The notes under the pieces were generated by a model. That model saw only the letters and a list, made by a program, of their open reading frames with translations, was not told where the DNA came from and did no database searches. DNA of 64,000 nucleotides, taken from NCBI GenBank assembly GCA_029975165.1, contig JARKPR010000036.1, positions 1 through 64,000 of the forward strand. The letters run 5' to 3'. The stretch comes from Selenomonadales bacterium (GTDB lineage: Bacteria; Bacillota; Negativicutes; Sporomusales; UBA7701). The translations under genes and the position numbers were made by a program. Shown here one piece after another: positions 52,952 through 60,316 of the stretch; position 1 is the stretch's first letter; every line of letters starts with the position of its first letter.

Positions 52952-54115
52952 TTAGAGGCTGTTCATGAGTTCATCGAACTTATGAGCAGCCTCTTTTTTC
53001 ATATCCTTGGTAACGTGCAGATAAACCCTTCTGGTCGTGTCGTCGTCGGTGTGGCCTAAGCGTTCCATGATTTCCTCAAGGCCGACGCCTGCCTCGGCCA
53101 GCAGAGACGTATGCGTGTGTCTTAGCGAATGAGGAGTAAGCTTCGGATTTAATCCGGCTATTTTAAGTATCCTGGCCATCCGTCCTTCGATAAGCTTAAG
53201 GTAGATTGGATACCCGGGATGCTTGTCGACGCAAAAAACAAAATTCTCATCATGCCAGATGTCCCTATTTCGCATCTTCGTTTTGTTCTGTCTGGCCTGG
53301 TGCTTTTCCAATTCTTTGATAATCTTCTGGGAGACAATGATAACTCGCTTGGAGGATCGCGTCTTAGGCGGCTGTAACTCGTACAGCTTTATGTTGTTTT
53401 GGGGATTGAAGTAAGTTTTCGTGATTTTGATGGTTCGGTTTTCGAAGTCGATATCTGACCATTTCAAGGCGCAGAGCTCACCGCCCCTGATCCCCGTGTA
53501 GGCCAGCAAAGTGAAGATAGCGTAGTCGTCTTTCAATCCCGCGTCATGGGCCATTCGCAGAAAAGCTGCCAGCTCTTCTTTTTCAAGGAACTTTGGCAGC
53601 TCATCCGATTTTTCGATATCCTCTAAAGTTTCTACCTTGCGCGGAGGACGGGCATATTCTGTCGGGTCCTTCTTTATGACCTCAAGCTCGACCGCTTTCT
53701 TAAAGATCATCCGGGCTGTTCCGTGAATACCGGCGATAGTCCTTTCGGCAAAGCCGCGTTTCGGCAGATCGTATAAAGCGTTTTGATATTGCTTTTTTGT
53801 TATATCTTTCAACTTTATCCGGTCAAAATAGCGGAGCAAGTTATTGACCTCATGCTGGCGGATGCGGGTCGTACTTTTTTTGACTTGCGAAGAATACATT
53901 TCAAGCCATTCCTGGGAGAACTCCCTGAAAGTGATTTCAGCCTCCTCAATAAAGGTGCCCTTCGATAATTCGTTTGATAACTGGGCCGCAGCTTCTTCGG
54001 CTTCCTTTTTGGTGCGGAATCCGCCAATTTGTCGCTGCTTCCTTTTGCCGTTTTTGTCGATGCCGACATCCATTGTGAGAGTCCAGGTTTTTCCGCGCTT
54101 GTAGAAACTTGCCAC
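52952..54115 (-). CDS. phage-type tyrosine integrase
   Basis: A 387-residue site-specific recombinase with three parts: an N-terminal arm-binding domain (about 1-55, DVGIDKNGKRKQRQIGGFRTKKEAE), a SAM-like core-binding domain (about 60-160) and the catalytic domain with Arg210 (YTGIRGGELCAL), Lys251, His329-x2-Arg332 (HSLRHTH), His355 (LGHTD) and nucleophile Tyr365. The GTG at 54115 is well placed after GGAGG. The GTG at 54121 overlaps it. It directly follows the repressor gene on the same transcript. Its last 16 codons overlap a hairpin repeated after groEL, the probable attachment core. Confidence 0.95.
   Translation of the reverse strand: MASFYKRGKTWTLTMDVGIDKNGKRKQRQIGGFRTKKEAEEAAAQLSNELSKGTFIEEAEITFREFSQEWLEMYSSQVKKSTTRIRQHEVNNLLRYFDRIKLKDITKKQYQNALYDLPKRGFAERTIAGIHGTARMIFKKAVELEVIKKDPTEYARPPRKVETLEDIEKSDELPKFLEKEELAAFLRMAHDAGLKDDYAIFTLLAYTGIRGGELCALKWSDIDFENRTIKITKTYFNPQNNIKLYELQPPKTRSSKRVIIVSQKIIKELEKHQARQNKTKMRNRDIWHDENFVFCVDKHPGYPIYLKLIEGRMARILKIAGLNPKLTPHSLRHTHTSLLAEAGVGLEEIMERLGHTDDDTTRRVYLHVTKDMKKEAAHKFDELMNSL
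52954..52999 (+). repeat. probable attachment core, copy 2, inside the integrase 3' end
   Basis: AGAGGCTG...CAGCCTCT followed by T6 on the plus strand, 41 of 46 bases identical to 49222-49267. It forms a terminator-like hairpin while encoding KKEAAHKFDELMNSL on the minus strand. It marks the left end of the prophage and the right end of the 3.7-kb riboswitch cassette. Confidence 0.6.
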
Positions 54116-54117
54116 GA

Positions 54118-55224
54118 TCACACCTCCGGGTCATGTTTTTTCTTGATGAGATTCAGCGCCATGGTAGCGTGCATTTCTATCATGCTTTGAATAGCTTCCG
54201 GCGTTATGCCGAGCTCTATTGCCGACATGATCGTTTTTGACCACCGGTCATTGGCCCCGGACTTTGCAGTGAGCATGAATTCGTAATCGAACAAGGATGG
54301 TGCGGATTCGCGGATAAGGCCTACCATAGCGCCGATTATTTGCTGATCTGCATCCAGTTCGATGTCTTCATATTCCGGATTGGCCGAACGCAATAATGCC
54401 CGGCCGTCGTTTTCTATGAAGTATCCTATATGGGCATTCTCTGTTTTGCTAATGTCCCGTATCGCAACAACTTGCCCGCTATAAGGCTCGGAACCCTCGC
54501 GGAACAAAACAATGTCGCCAGCGTGAATCCCGGCAAAGATCATTCTATCCCCTTCGGCCCTCGTTGCGAAGTCTGCCTTAATACCGGCAGGGGGGCGTGC
54601 TTGCTCTTCCCAGTTGGATTCATCCAAAAGGGGGACGCTATCTCGAATCTTGCCGAGAACCGGTACTGCGGGATCGTCACTTTCCCTGTGTTCGTAAAGA
54701 GAGAATTGTTTTTCCTTAACCCGATTCAGGATATCGAGAAAGTCCATCTTTGATGTAATGTCAAGATCAAGCTCTTTCAATATCTTTCTGATGCCGCCAG
54801 GGGTGTAGGCAAAGGATATTTCGTGTTTCTGGCGAAAGTTCCGAGACTCTTCTTCGATTAAGTCGATAACTTCCCGGGGAAATTCGATAGAAAACTTCCC
54901 CCGCTTCGACAAAGAAAGGATTGCACTTTCGATTTCGTTATTCAGCCGGCTATGGTCATCGAAGAATCCCGCCACAAGCTCCTTTTTTTCTTCGGGCATC
55001 CCGTCGAAGTAGCCGGCCTTCATCATTAGTTCGGCATAGCTGACCTGCAGATACTTTGACAGCGTCATCAAGGTATCGGGAAACGGCTTCTGTATTTCTC
55101 CTTCAACGCGGGACAGCGTGGTTTGGGATATGCCTGAAGCAACCGATAAATCCTTCTGGGTTTTATATCCAGCCTTTAATCTAAGCTCCCTGATATACTT
55201 GCCCACGCTAAGGTTGTCTTCCAA
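54118..55224 (-). CDS. prophage repressor: XRE helix-turn-helix plus degenerate S24/LexA-like domain
   Basis: A 368-residue regulator. The N-terminal HTH (about 6-62) reads LRLKAGYKTQKDLSVASGISQTTLSRVE. After a linker of about 120 residues comes an S24/LexA fold (about 187-310). The three sites needed for RecA-stimulated self-cleavage are changed: the Ala-Gly bond position is Asp-Ser (IRDSVP, 194-199), the catalytic Ser is Arg227 (EGDRMIFAGI), and the catalytic Lys position is Gly267 (AHIGYFIEN). It should therefore bind operators but not autocleave. It is divergent from the Cro-like gene and cotranscribed with the integrase, whose coding frame starts within its last codons. Confidence 0.88.
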   Translation of the reverse strand: MEDNLSVGKYIRELRLKAGYKTQKDLSVASGISQTTLSRVEGEIQKPFPDTLMTLSKYLQVSYAELMMKAGYFDGMPEEKKELVAGFFDDHSRLNNEIESAILSLSKRGKFSIEFPREVIDLIEEESRNFRQKHEISFAYTPGGIRKILKELDLDITSKMDFLDILNRVKEKQFSLYEHRESDDPAVPVLGKIRDSVPLLDESNWEEQARPPAGIKADFATRAEGDRMIFAGIHAGDIVLFREGSEPYSGQVVAIRDISKTENAHIGYFIENDGRALLRSANPEYEDIELDADQQIIGAMVGLIRESAPSLFDYEFMLTAKSGANDRWSKTIMSAIELGITPEAIQSMIEMHATMALNLIKKKHDPEV

Positions 55225-55256
55225 AAGTCGTCACCCTCTTCATCATAGTCAAGCAT

Positions 55257-55374
55257 AGTATACCCCGATAATTGCGCGAGCGCAATTATTTTTTTAATTT
55301 AATGCAAAAAGATTGCGTCGGGGATTATTTTGCGGTATATTGAATTCGCCGACGCAATTAGATATTGCGATGGC
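55257..55374. promoter_or_regulatory. divergent repressor/Cro promoters with operators (lysogeny switch)
   Basis: Leftward promoter: TTGCGC (minus, 55280-55285), 17-base spacer, TATACT (55257-55262). Rightward promoter: TTGCGT (55313-55318), 17-base spacer, TATATT (55336-55341). Operators share the half-site ATTGCG-C/T: a perfect palindrome with ATAATTGCGC arms at 55268-55289 covering the leftward -35; GATTGCGTCG (55311) and its inverse CGACGCAATT (55350) flanking the rightward promoter; and an ATTGCGATGGCGCAT-type site near 55364. The layout is lambda-like. Confidence 0.75.
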
Positions 55375-55402
55375 GCATAAATAAAGAGAGGAATTACCAA
55401 GA

Positions 55403-55645
55403 GTGACAAGAAAAGTAATCCGGCTAAAAGTGAAAGAGTTGATGAAGGCTCAAATCGAAGCGAACATTTCCACCGATAGCGCCTTGGCCAAAGTGATTGG
55501 TGTCTCGGTATCGCAGATATGGCGGGCAAAGCTACCTGTCACTGATGCTCGCTATAACGCGCCGGGCAGTCAATTTATCGCTGGGGTAATCGGAGCTTTT
55601 CAGGGACGATTCGAAGATTTCTTTTATGTTGATGAGGTGTCGTGA
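55403..55645 (+). CDS. Cro-like small DNA-binding protein
   Basis: An 80-residue protein and the first rightward gene from the lysogeny switch. VKELMKAQIEANISTDSALAKVIGVSVSQIWRAKLP is a helix-turn-helix of the XRE/Cro type, and GVIGAFQGRFEDFFYVD is the C-terminal strand common in phage Cro-like proteins. By position it should repress the lysogenic promoter. GAGAGG precedes the GTG start. Its stop overlaps the next gene's ATG (TGATG). Confidence 0.8.
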   Translation: MTRKVIRLKVKELMKAQIEANISTDSALAKVIGVSVSQIWRAKLPVTDARYNAPGSQFIAGVIGAFQGRFEDFFYVDEVS

Positions 55646-56025
55646 TGAGTGCGAAAGACATACTGCAAAACATCACAACCGAAGAGCTTCCCGATATCCT
55701 CACCGCAAAGCATATCAGTGAACATCTCCATGTTTCGAAGCGACGGGCGTATGAACTGCTTCAGATATCGCCTTCGGGCGGCGGAATCAAAAGTTTTACT
55801 TTCGGACGGTCGGTTCGGGCAAGGAAAGAGGATTACTTAAAATGGCTAGATGCCCTTAACGGCAACTGTCTGACACTCGCGGCAAACGCCAACTCTTTGA
55901 CCAAAAGGAAAGAACGCCAAAAAATAGCTGAAAGAGAAAGGAGCCAAGAAGATGGCAAAACGTTATGCAGTGAAACTGATCGGCGAGACTCCGCTTCTGA
56001 TGCACAAAGACAATATTTCCTATAG
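55645..56025 (+). CDS. excisionase-like helix-turn-helix protein
   Basis: A 126-residue protein. LPDILTAKHISEHLHVSKRRAYELLQ and FTFGRSVRARKEDYLKWL give the winged-helix pattern of MerR/Xis-type DNA-binding proteins. The C-terminal 50 residues are hydrophilic and charged (KRKERQKIAERERSQEDGK). It may be the excision factor or an early regulator. The ATG at 55645 is read after GAGGTG, and the 3' end overlaps the next gene by 74 bases in another frame. Confidence 0.7.
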   Translation: MSAKDILQNITTEELPDILTAKHISEHLHVSKRRAYELLQISPSGGGIKSFTFGRSVRARKEDYLKWLDALNGNCLTLAANANSLTKRKERQKIAERERSQEDGKTLCSETDRRDSASDAQRQYFL

Positions 56026-56614
56026 CGAAAAGGTGAGGGCGTGGTCGAAGGACCCCAACAACAAAAAGATTAGTGTGGCCGGCGATGACCGGACCCCCGC
56101 GTGGAGCTGGCTTGGCTACTGCTACCACGACAATAAACGGCTGACCATTGACGCCGACAATCTGATGTCCGTCCTCCGGGATGGCGGCAAGAGATGTCCG
56201 GCGCCGACCGGCAAGGGCACCATGAAGGCACTCACCCAATCCGGCATCATGGTGAACGAGATCGGCTGGCCGCTTCTGGTGAACGGCGCACCTATCCCCT
56301 GGAGTGACTTTACGCTACTGGAGGATGAGATGGACTTCGCGGTTCACGAACAGTTCGCCCTCGACCACGGCTTCGAACTGTTCGTCAAGCGAGCGAAAAT
56401 TGGGACTGCAAAGCATGTGCGCGTCCGCCCCCGCTTCGACCAATGGGAAGCGGTCGGCAGCTTGACGGTTCTTGACTCCCAAATCACAAAACCGGTTCTG
56501 GAAATGGTTCTGAAATTTGCCGGTGTCTACTGTGGCCTTGGGGATTGGCGGCCGTCTTCGCAGCAGTCTCCCGGTCAGTTCGGGCGGTTTTCCGTTATAG
56601 TAACCGAGGACTAA
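55952..56614 (+). CDS. conserved phage protein of unknown function ('TPLLMH' type)
   Basis: A 220-residue protein beginning KRYAVKLIGETPLLMHKDN, an opening I associate with uncharacterised early proteins of Firmicutes prophages. Other notable segments are WSWLGYCYHDNKRLTIDADNLMSVLRDGGKRCPAPTGKGTMK and FVKRAKIGTAKHVRVRPRFDQWE. The last part is glycine- and aromatic-rich (GVYCGLGDWRPSSQQSPGQFGRF) and might form an RRM/RAMP-like beta fold, but this is speculative. The ATG at 55952 follows AAAGGAG. It is in the early operon ahead of the replication genes. Confidence 0.7.
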   Translation: MAKRYAVKLIGETPLLMHKDNISYSEKVRAWSKDPNNKKISVAGDDRTPAWSWLGYCYHDNKRLTIDADNLMSVLRDGGKRCPAPTGKGTMKALTQSGIMVNEIGWPLLVNGAPIPWSDFTLLEDEMDFAVHEQFALDHGFELFVKRAKIGTAKHVRVRPRFDQWEAVGSLTVLDSQITKPVLEMVLKFAGVYCGLGDWRPSSQQSPGQFGRFSVIVTED

Positions 56615-56912
56615 GGCCAGGATTGGCGGGGCCGAGCTTGGCGGTGTTTGCAAGGCAAGGATTAGGCCTAGTGCGGCGCGGCGAAGCCGGGCAAGGCGGG
56701 GCAAGTCTTGGCGCGGCTAGTGGGGCGTGGCTTATGGCGAGGTTGGGCTCGGCACGGCAAGGCTTGACAGGGCGTGGCTGGGCAAGGCGAGGATTATGGC
56801 TTGGCCAGGCAAGGCACGGCCGGGCGAGGCAAGGCTTGGAGCGAGGCGAGGATAGGTCGGGCGGGGATGGCTAGGCTTGGCCCGGCAAGGCAGGGAACGT
56901 GGCACGGCTACT
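56615..56912 (+). repeat. GGCNN pentanucleotide array, strand-asymmetric and G-rich
   Basis: About 60 consecutive five-base units, mostly GGCNN with common forms GGCAA, GGCGA, GGCTT, GGCGG and GGCAC, and occasional one-base phase slips. Almost all G runs are on the plus strand. Frames across it give low-complexity ARQG/ARRG-type peptides, with no Shine-Dalgarno or conserved domain, so I do not call a gene. It lies inside the prophage early operon, between two real phage genes that read in the same direction. Confidence 0.85.
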
Positions 56913-56935
56913 ATTTAACGAAAGGAGGGAACCAA

Positions 56936-57364
56936 ATGGCAAGGACATTTTTCCGGGGTGTTCCGACCGAGGTGGATGTTCGGCGGCTCGAAGACGCTTT
57001 CGGGTTGCCTGCGGAAGATACTCTCATTGAGTACGCGGCAATCGAGGAGGCCCTACAACTGGCGAAAGAAAGCAACCGCTTTGAAACTGTAGTTCGCGCC
57101 TGGCGCGACAAGTTATACGACCAGTATAACCTTCTCCTGGTCGCAGTTCGCGGCCAAGGGCTAAAGGCGGCCACGCCGGACACCCGGGTTTCTGTCGCGA
57201 GCAAGAAGCAACAGCAAGGACGCAAGCTCATAATGCGAGGCACCCACATCGCCGTTAGAACCGATGCTGAACGCTTGAGCGACGGTAAGAGACGAGAACT
57301 ACGCCAGTTCTTAATCGATGTCCCGACGCGGCTCCGGCTACAAGAATCGCTATCAATGAAATAA
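56936..57364 (+). CDS. prophage early protein of unknown function
   Basis: A 142-residue, mostly helical basic protein (TLIEYAAIEEALQLAKESNRFETVVRAWRDKLYDQYN, then a basic C-terminus GRKLIMRGTHIAVRTDAERLSDGKRRELRQFL). It could bind nucleic acid, but I recognise no family. The ATG at 56936 follows AAAGGAGG. The frame is open far upstream, but only because the pentamer array lacks stops. Confidence 0.65.
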   Translation: MARTFFRGVPTEVDVRRLEDAFGLPAEDTLIEYAAIEEALQLAKESNRFETVVRAWRDKLYDQYNLLLVAVRGQGLKAATPDTRVSVASKKQQQGRKLIMRGTHIAVRTDAERLSDGKRRELRQFLIDVPTRLRLQESLSMK

Positions 57365-57378
57365 AGGAGAGGGACACC

Positions 57379-57669
57379 GTGGCAAAAATCGCCGTACACA
57401 TTGAGGCCGACAACACGGCCGACTTCCGCGCTACTCTCCAGGAGTTGCTCAGCGGCGCCGCGACCGAAGCCCCGGCCGCTCTGGAACCGGTCAAACCGGC
57501 CAAAACGAAAAAAGCGGTCGAGAAAAAGCCTCCCGAGCCAGTGGACACCGAGGAGACGGCCCCGATTGCTGCCGCCCCGGTCGCAGAAACACAGGAAGTG
57601 CCCGCTGCCGATCCGGAATCGGCCACCGGCAAGACCTATACTCAAGAAGAGCTGCGGAAGGCTATCTAA
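57379..57669 (+). CDS. prophage protein with acidic-Pro/Ala linker, 5' part of an interrupted gene
   Basis: A 96-residue frame with GTG start after AAAGGAG. An N-terminal KIAVHIEADNTADFRATLQELLSG is followed by a low-complexity Ala/Pro/Glu/Lys linker, then TYTQEELRKAI and TAA. The same frame continues straight after the stop with a helical segment typical of what follows 'EELRKA' in related phage proteins. The stop at 57667-57669 therefore looks like an in-frame nonsense codon splitting a gene of about 152 codons. Readthrough or re-initiation (see next entry) is possible. Confidence 0.55.
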   Translation: MAKIAVHIEADNTADFRATLQELLSGAATEAPAALEPVKPAKTKKAVEKKPPEPVDTEETAPIAAAPVAETQEVPAADPESATGKTYTQEELRKAI

Positions 57670-57837
57670 GTGCTTCGAGGAACCGTCGCCCGCCAACTGG
57701 TGGCCGAATTCAGCGGCAATGCTCTGGAGCCCAAACTGAGCGATGTTCCTGCCGAAAAGCACGCAGAGCTGGTAGCCGAGGTCCAAAGGCTTGCGCAGCT
57801 ACCGGAAAATGTGAAGCAGGGAGCCACAAATGAGTGA
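57670..57837 (+). CDS. 3' part of the interrupted prophage gene (possible re-initiated small protein)
   Basis: A 55-residue frame starting with GTG immediately after the TAA and in the same frame. GTVARQLVAEFSG and LSDVPAEKHAELVAEVQRLAQLPENV are the expected C-terminal helices of small phage proteins that stabilise partner enzymes. GGAAGG lies eight bases before the GTG, so translational re-initiation is feasible. It overlaps the start of the DUF2800 gene by eight bases. Confidence 0.45.
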   Translation: MLRGTVARQLVAEFSGNALEPKLSDVPAEKHAELVAEVQRLAQLPENVKQGATNE

Positions 57838-59008
57838 ACACGCCCTGCTCGCTGCCTCCAGCGCGAAACGCTGGCTGAACTGCCCGCCGAGCGCGAGGGT
57901 CGAGAGCGTCATGCCGGAACAGCAGAGCCTATTTGCAACCGAAGGGTCTTTTGCCCACGAGGTCGCCCACATGCTATTAACGGAGTTCCTGGGCACCATG
58001 CCGGCAGCCGAGTTGGAGGGATGGCGCCGGCGACTGTCCGTCGACGCTCTCTATACTAAGGATTTAGTTGATAATGTCCGGATTTACGTCGAACTGGTCA
58101 TCGAAAAAATCAACGCCGCTCGGGCGGTGTCCCGCGATGCGGTGATTCTCCTGGAGCAACGGCTGGATTACTCTCCTTGGGCGCCAAGAGGCTTCGGGAC
58201 CGGCGATACGGTGATTTACGCCGACGGCTTATGTGAGGTCGTGGACCTTAAATTCGGCAAAGGCGTCTTTGTGCAGGCCGAGAATAATCCCCAGCTACGA
58301 CTGTACGGCCTGGGCGCCCTAAACCGGCTGGATGCCTACCTCTACAGCATCGTAAACGTGACCATGACGATCGTCCAACCGCGACTGGACAGCATCACAA
58401 GCGAAACCCTAAGCGCTGCCGACCTACTCGCCTGGGCGGAGGCCGAGGTCAAACCGAAGGCCCTGCTGGCCTACGAAGGCAAAGGCGAATTCTGCGCCGG
58501 CGATTGGTGCCGATTCTGCAAAACAAAGCATACTTGCCGGCCCCGTGCCGACCAGGCCCTGGCGCTCGAAGCCTATGGCCGCGCGAAACCACAGCAGCTC
58601 ACAGTTCCGGAAGTCGCGGACATACTTGGCAAGGCCGATCTACTAATGGCCTGGGCAGCCGACGTCAAGTCCTGGGCGCTCGAACAGGCCGCGAACCACC
58701 GAATTGTTTATCCTGGCTGGAAACTGGTCGAAGGCCGCAGCAACCGGGCCTATGCGGACCGGGAACAGGTACAGAACAGGTTGATGGAGGCCGGCTACCT
58801 GGACGAAGTGATACACAAAGAGCCGGAGTTGCTCGGCATCTCGGAAATGGAGAAGCTACTCGGCCGAAGAGAGTTCGCCAAGTTGCTCGACGGCCTAGTC
58901 GTCAAGCCTCCCGGGAAACCGGTCCTGGCGCCAGCCAGCGACAAACGGCCGGCAATCAACTCCGTGGAAGCCGTCCGCCTCGACTTCGCCGATCCGTTAC
59001 CAGAATAA
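57830..59008 (+). CDS. DUF2800 phage nuclease (Cas4/RecB-like PD-(D/E)XK with Fe-S cysteines)
   Basis: A 392-residue protein of the DUF2800 family. The nuclease core reads EGSFAHEVAHMLL, then GTGDTVIYADGLCEVVDLKFGKG (Asp and D-L-K). The cysteines NCPPS near the N-terminus plus CAGDWCRFCKTKHTC near residue 235 would bind a 4Fe-4S cluster, as in Cas4 and AddB. Such exonucleases are standard in Firmicutes siphophage replication modules and process ends for recombination. The ATG at 57830 is read within the end of the preceding frame. Next come a small HTH protein and DUF2815. Confidence 0.88.
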   Translation: MSEHALLAASSAKRWLNCPPSARVESVMPEQQSLFATEGSFAHEVAHMLLTEFLGTMPAAELEGWRRRLSVDALYTKDLVDNVRIYVELVIEKINAARAVSRDAVILLEQRLDYSPWAPRGFGTGDTVIYADGLCEVVDLKFGKGVFVQAENNPQLRLYGLGALNRLDAYLYSIVNVTMTIVQPRLDSITSETLSAADLLAWAEAEVKPKALLAYEGKGEFCAGDWCRFCKTKHTCRPRADQALALEAYGRAKPQQLTVPEVADILGKADLLMAWAADVKSWALEQAANHRIVYPGWKLVEGRSNRAYADREQVQNRLMEAGYLDEVIHKEPELLGISEMEKLLGRREFAKLLDGLVVKPPGKPVLAPASDKRPAINSVEAVRLDFADPLPE

Positions 59009-59027
59009 AACGAAGTGGGGAATAAAA

Positions 59028-59222
59028 ATGGAAACGAATATCAAACAAAAACTCTACACTATCGACGAAATCACGAAGATCATCCCTATGAGCAAAGCCG
59101 GCATCTACAAAGTTTGCTCAGAGGGGAAGATTCCAACCGTCAAAGTTGGGAAAAGAGTGTTTATACCTGGTTGGTATGTAAGCAGCCTTCTGGACGGTCC
59201 CGAAACGAGGTCGACCCAATGA
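59028..59222 (+). CDS. small helix-turn-helix (excisionase family) protein
   Basis: A 64-residue protein. LYTIDEITKIIPMSKAGIYKVCSEGKIPTVKVGKRVFIPGW is a classical Xis/MerR-like winged helix (helix, turn, then KVGKR wing). It may be a second recombination-directionality factor or an early transcriptional regulator. Its stop overlaps the following ATG (ATGA). Confidence 0.8.
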   Translation: METNIKQKLYTIDEITKIIPMSKAGIYKVCSEGKIPTVKVGKRVFIPGWYVSSLLDGPETRSTQ

Positions 59223-59671
59223 CCAAAGCCGGGCATAAGGTCACCGGCGTCGGCCCGGACGCGCCCACCGTCGTCAACGAGAAGGGCGCCAAGCAATCAG
59301 CGATGCCGTACAAGTTCACGGACTTCGACGCCAGACATGTCCTGCGGGTGGCGGCTGTATCAGCCCGCGGCTGTCAGAAATACGGCCCGAAGAACTACAT
59401 GGGCATCTCGACCCTCGATCACCTGGATCATGCCCTGACGCATATTAACGCATTCTTGGCGGAGGACCCCCAGGAGGACCACCTGGCCCACGCCATCTGC
59501 CGCATATACTTCGCCATGGCGACCAGTGAGGCGGCCATTGCGCCCACTTTCGCGGTTCCTGCTCCTGAGAGCCGGTGCCCTGACCGGTCGGCCGGCTGCC
59601 CGGCAGAATGCAAGGCCGGCGCCGGTGACCCCTGCCCCATGGACCCGTTAGACGAGCGAAACAGTAAGTAA
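59219..59671 (+). CDS. phage dATP/dGTP diphosphohydrolase-like protein (DUF5664 type)
   Basis: A 150-residue protein. FTDFDARHVLRVAAVSARGCQKYGPKNYMGI, then DHLDHALTHINAFLAEDPQEDHLAHAICRIYFAMATSE, matches the 'dATP/dGTP diphosphohydrolase, N-terminal' domain of phage proteins, with the metal-binding acidic and His residues (DHLDHALTH, EDHLAHA). It probably trims dNTPs during phage replication. The C-terminal tail has six cysteines (CPDRSAGCPAECKAGAGDPC) and may bind a metal. Activity is inferred from domain similarity only. Confidence 0.75.
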   Translation: MTKAGHKVTGVGPDAPTVVNEKGAKQSAMPYKFTDFDARHVLRVAAVSARGCQKYGPKNYMGISTLDHLDHALTHINAFLAEDPQEDHLAHAICRIYFAMATSEAAIAPTFAVPAPESRCPDRSAGCPAECKAGAGDPCPMDPLDERNSK

Positions 59672-59698
59672 ACGGAAACACAAAAGGAGTTTTATTCA

Positions 59699-60256
59699 AT
59701 GGCAAACAAGCTGCAGCCCAACTCGTGCGTAACCGGTAAGGTCCGCCTCTCCTATGTCTATCTCAACAAGCCCAAGAAAAACGAGGCCGGGGAGGACGTC
59801 TGGTCCTGCCAGTTACTTATCCCCAAGACCGACAAAGAAACCCTCGACAAGATCAAAGCCTGCATCGCGGCCGTCAAGACCAACGCCAACGCCATAAACA
59901 AATGGGGCGGGAAGGTGCCCGGCGAGCTGAAGCTGCCGCTACGGGACGGCGACGCCACCGCGGACGAGTTCCCGGAGCGCAAGGGATGCTGGTTTACGAA
60001 CTGTAACGCCTGGCAGCGGGTTCCGGTCTTTAACCGCGATAGGGAAGAAATCATGGACCCCACGGAAATCTACAGCGGCATGTACGCGCGGGTGAGTCTG
60101 GACTTCTATGCTTTCAACAACTCCGGTAATAAGGGCATCGCGGTCGCCCTGGTCGGCGTACAAAAACTCGCCGATGGTGAGCCGCTCGGCGGCGTTCGCC
60201 GCGACCCGGGGAATGATTTCGAGGACGGCTACGAGGATGACGATTTCCTTGGCTAA
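59699..60256 (+). CDS. DUF2815 single-stranded DNA-binding protein
   Basis: A 185-residue OB-fold protein. KVRLSYVYLNKPKKNEAGEDVWSCQLLIPK, then IYSGMYARVSLDFYAFNNSGNKGIAVALVGVQKL, fit DUF2815, phage SSB-like proteins. The acidic tail DGYEDDDFLG is the partner-recruiting end typical of SSB proteins. It sits between the nuclease and the polymerase, as in many prophages, and is followed by its own strong terminator hairpin. Confidence 0.88.
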   Translation: MANKLQPNSCVTGKVRLSYVYLNKPKKNEAGEDVWSCQLLIPKTDKETLDKIKACIAAVKTNANAINKWGGKVPGELKLPLRDGDATADEFPERKGCWFTNCNAWQRVPVFNRDREEIMDPTEIYSGMYARVSLDFYAFNNSGNKGIAVALVGVQKLADGEPLGGVRRDPGNDFEDGYEDDDFLG

Positions 60257-60265
60257 AACCAGCAT

Positions 60266-60302
60266 AGGCCGATGTGCTTCCACACATCGGCCTCACTTTT
60301 TT
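60266..60302 (+). terminator. intra-operon terminator between SSB and DNA polymerase genes
   Basis: An 11-bp perfect stem AGGCCGATGTG/CACATCGGCCT with a 6-base loop, then CACTTTTTT. It probably keeps SSB-like protein levels above polymerase levels, or acts as a late switch. Confidence 0.8.
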
Positions 60303-60316
60303 CTAAGGAGGAAATC

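Noticed and set aside
52700-55230. tRNA gene as integration target for the prophage
   Set aside because: No tRNA sequence or T-arm-like motif was seen near the integrase. The groEL terminator hairpin is the only duplicated sequence visible.
56545-56936. Protein-coding genes across the GGCNN array (long frames in several phases)
   Set aside because: Products are low-complexity Ala-Arg-Gly peptides caused by the pentamer period. No ribosome site or known domain.
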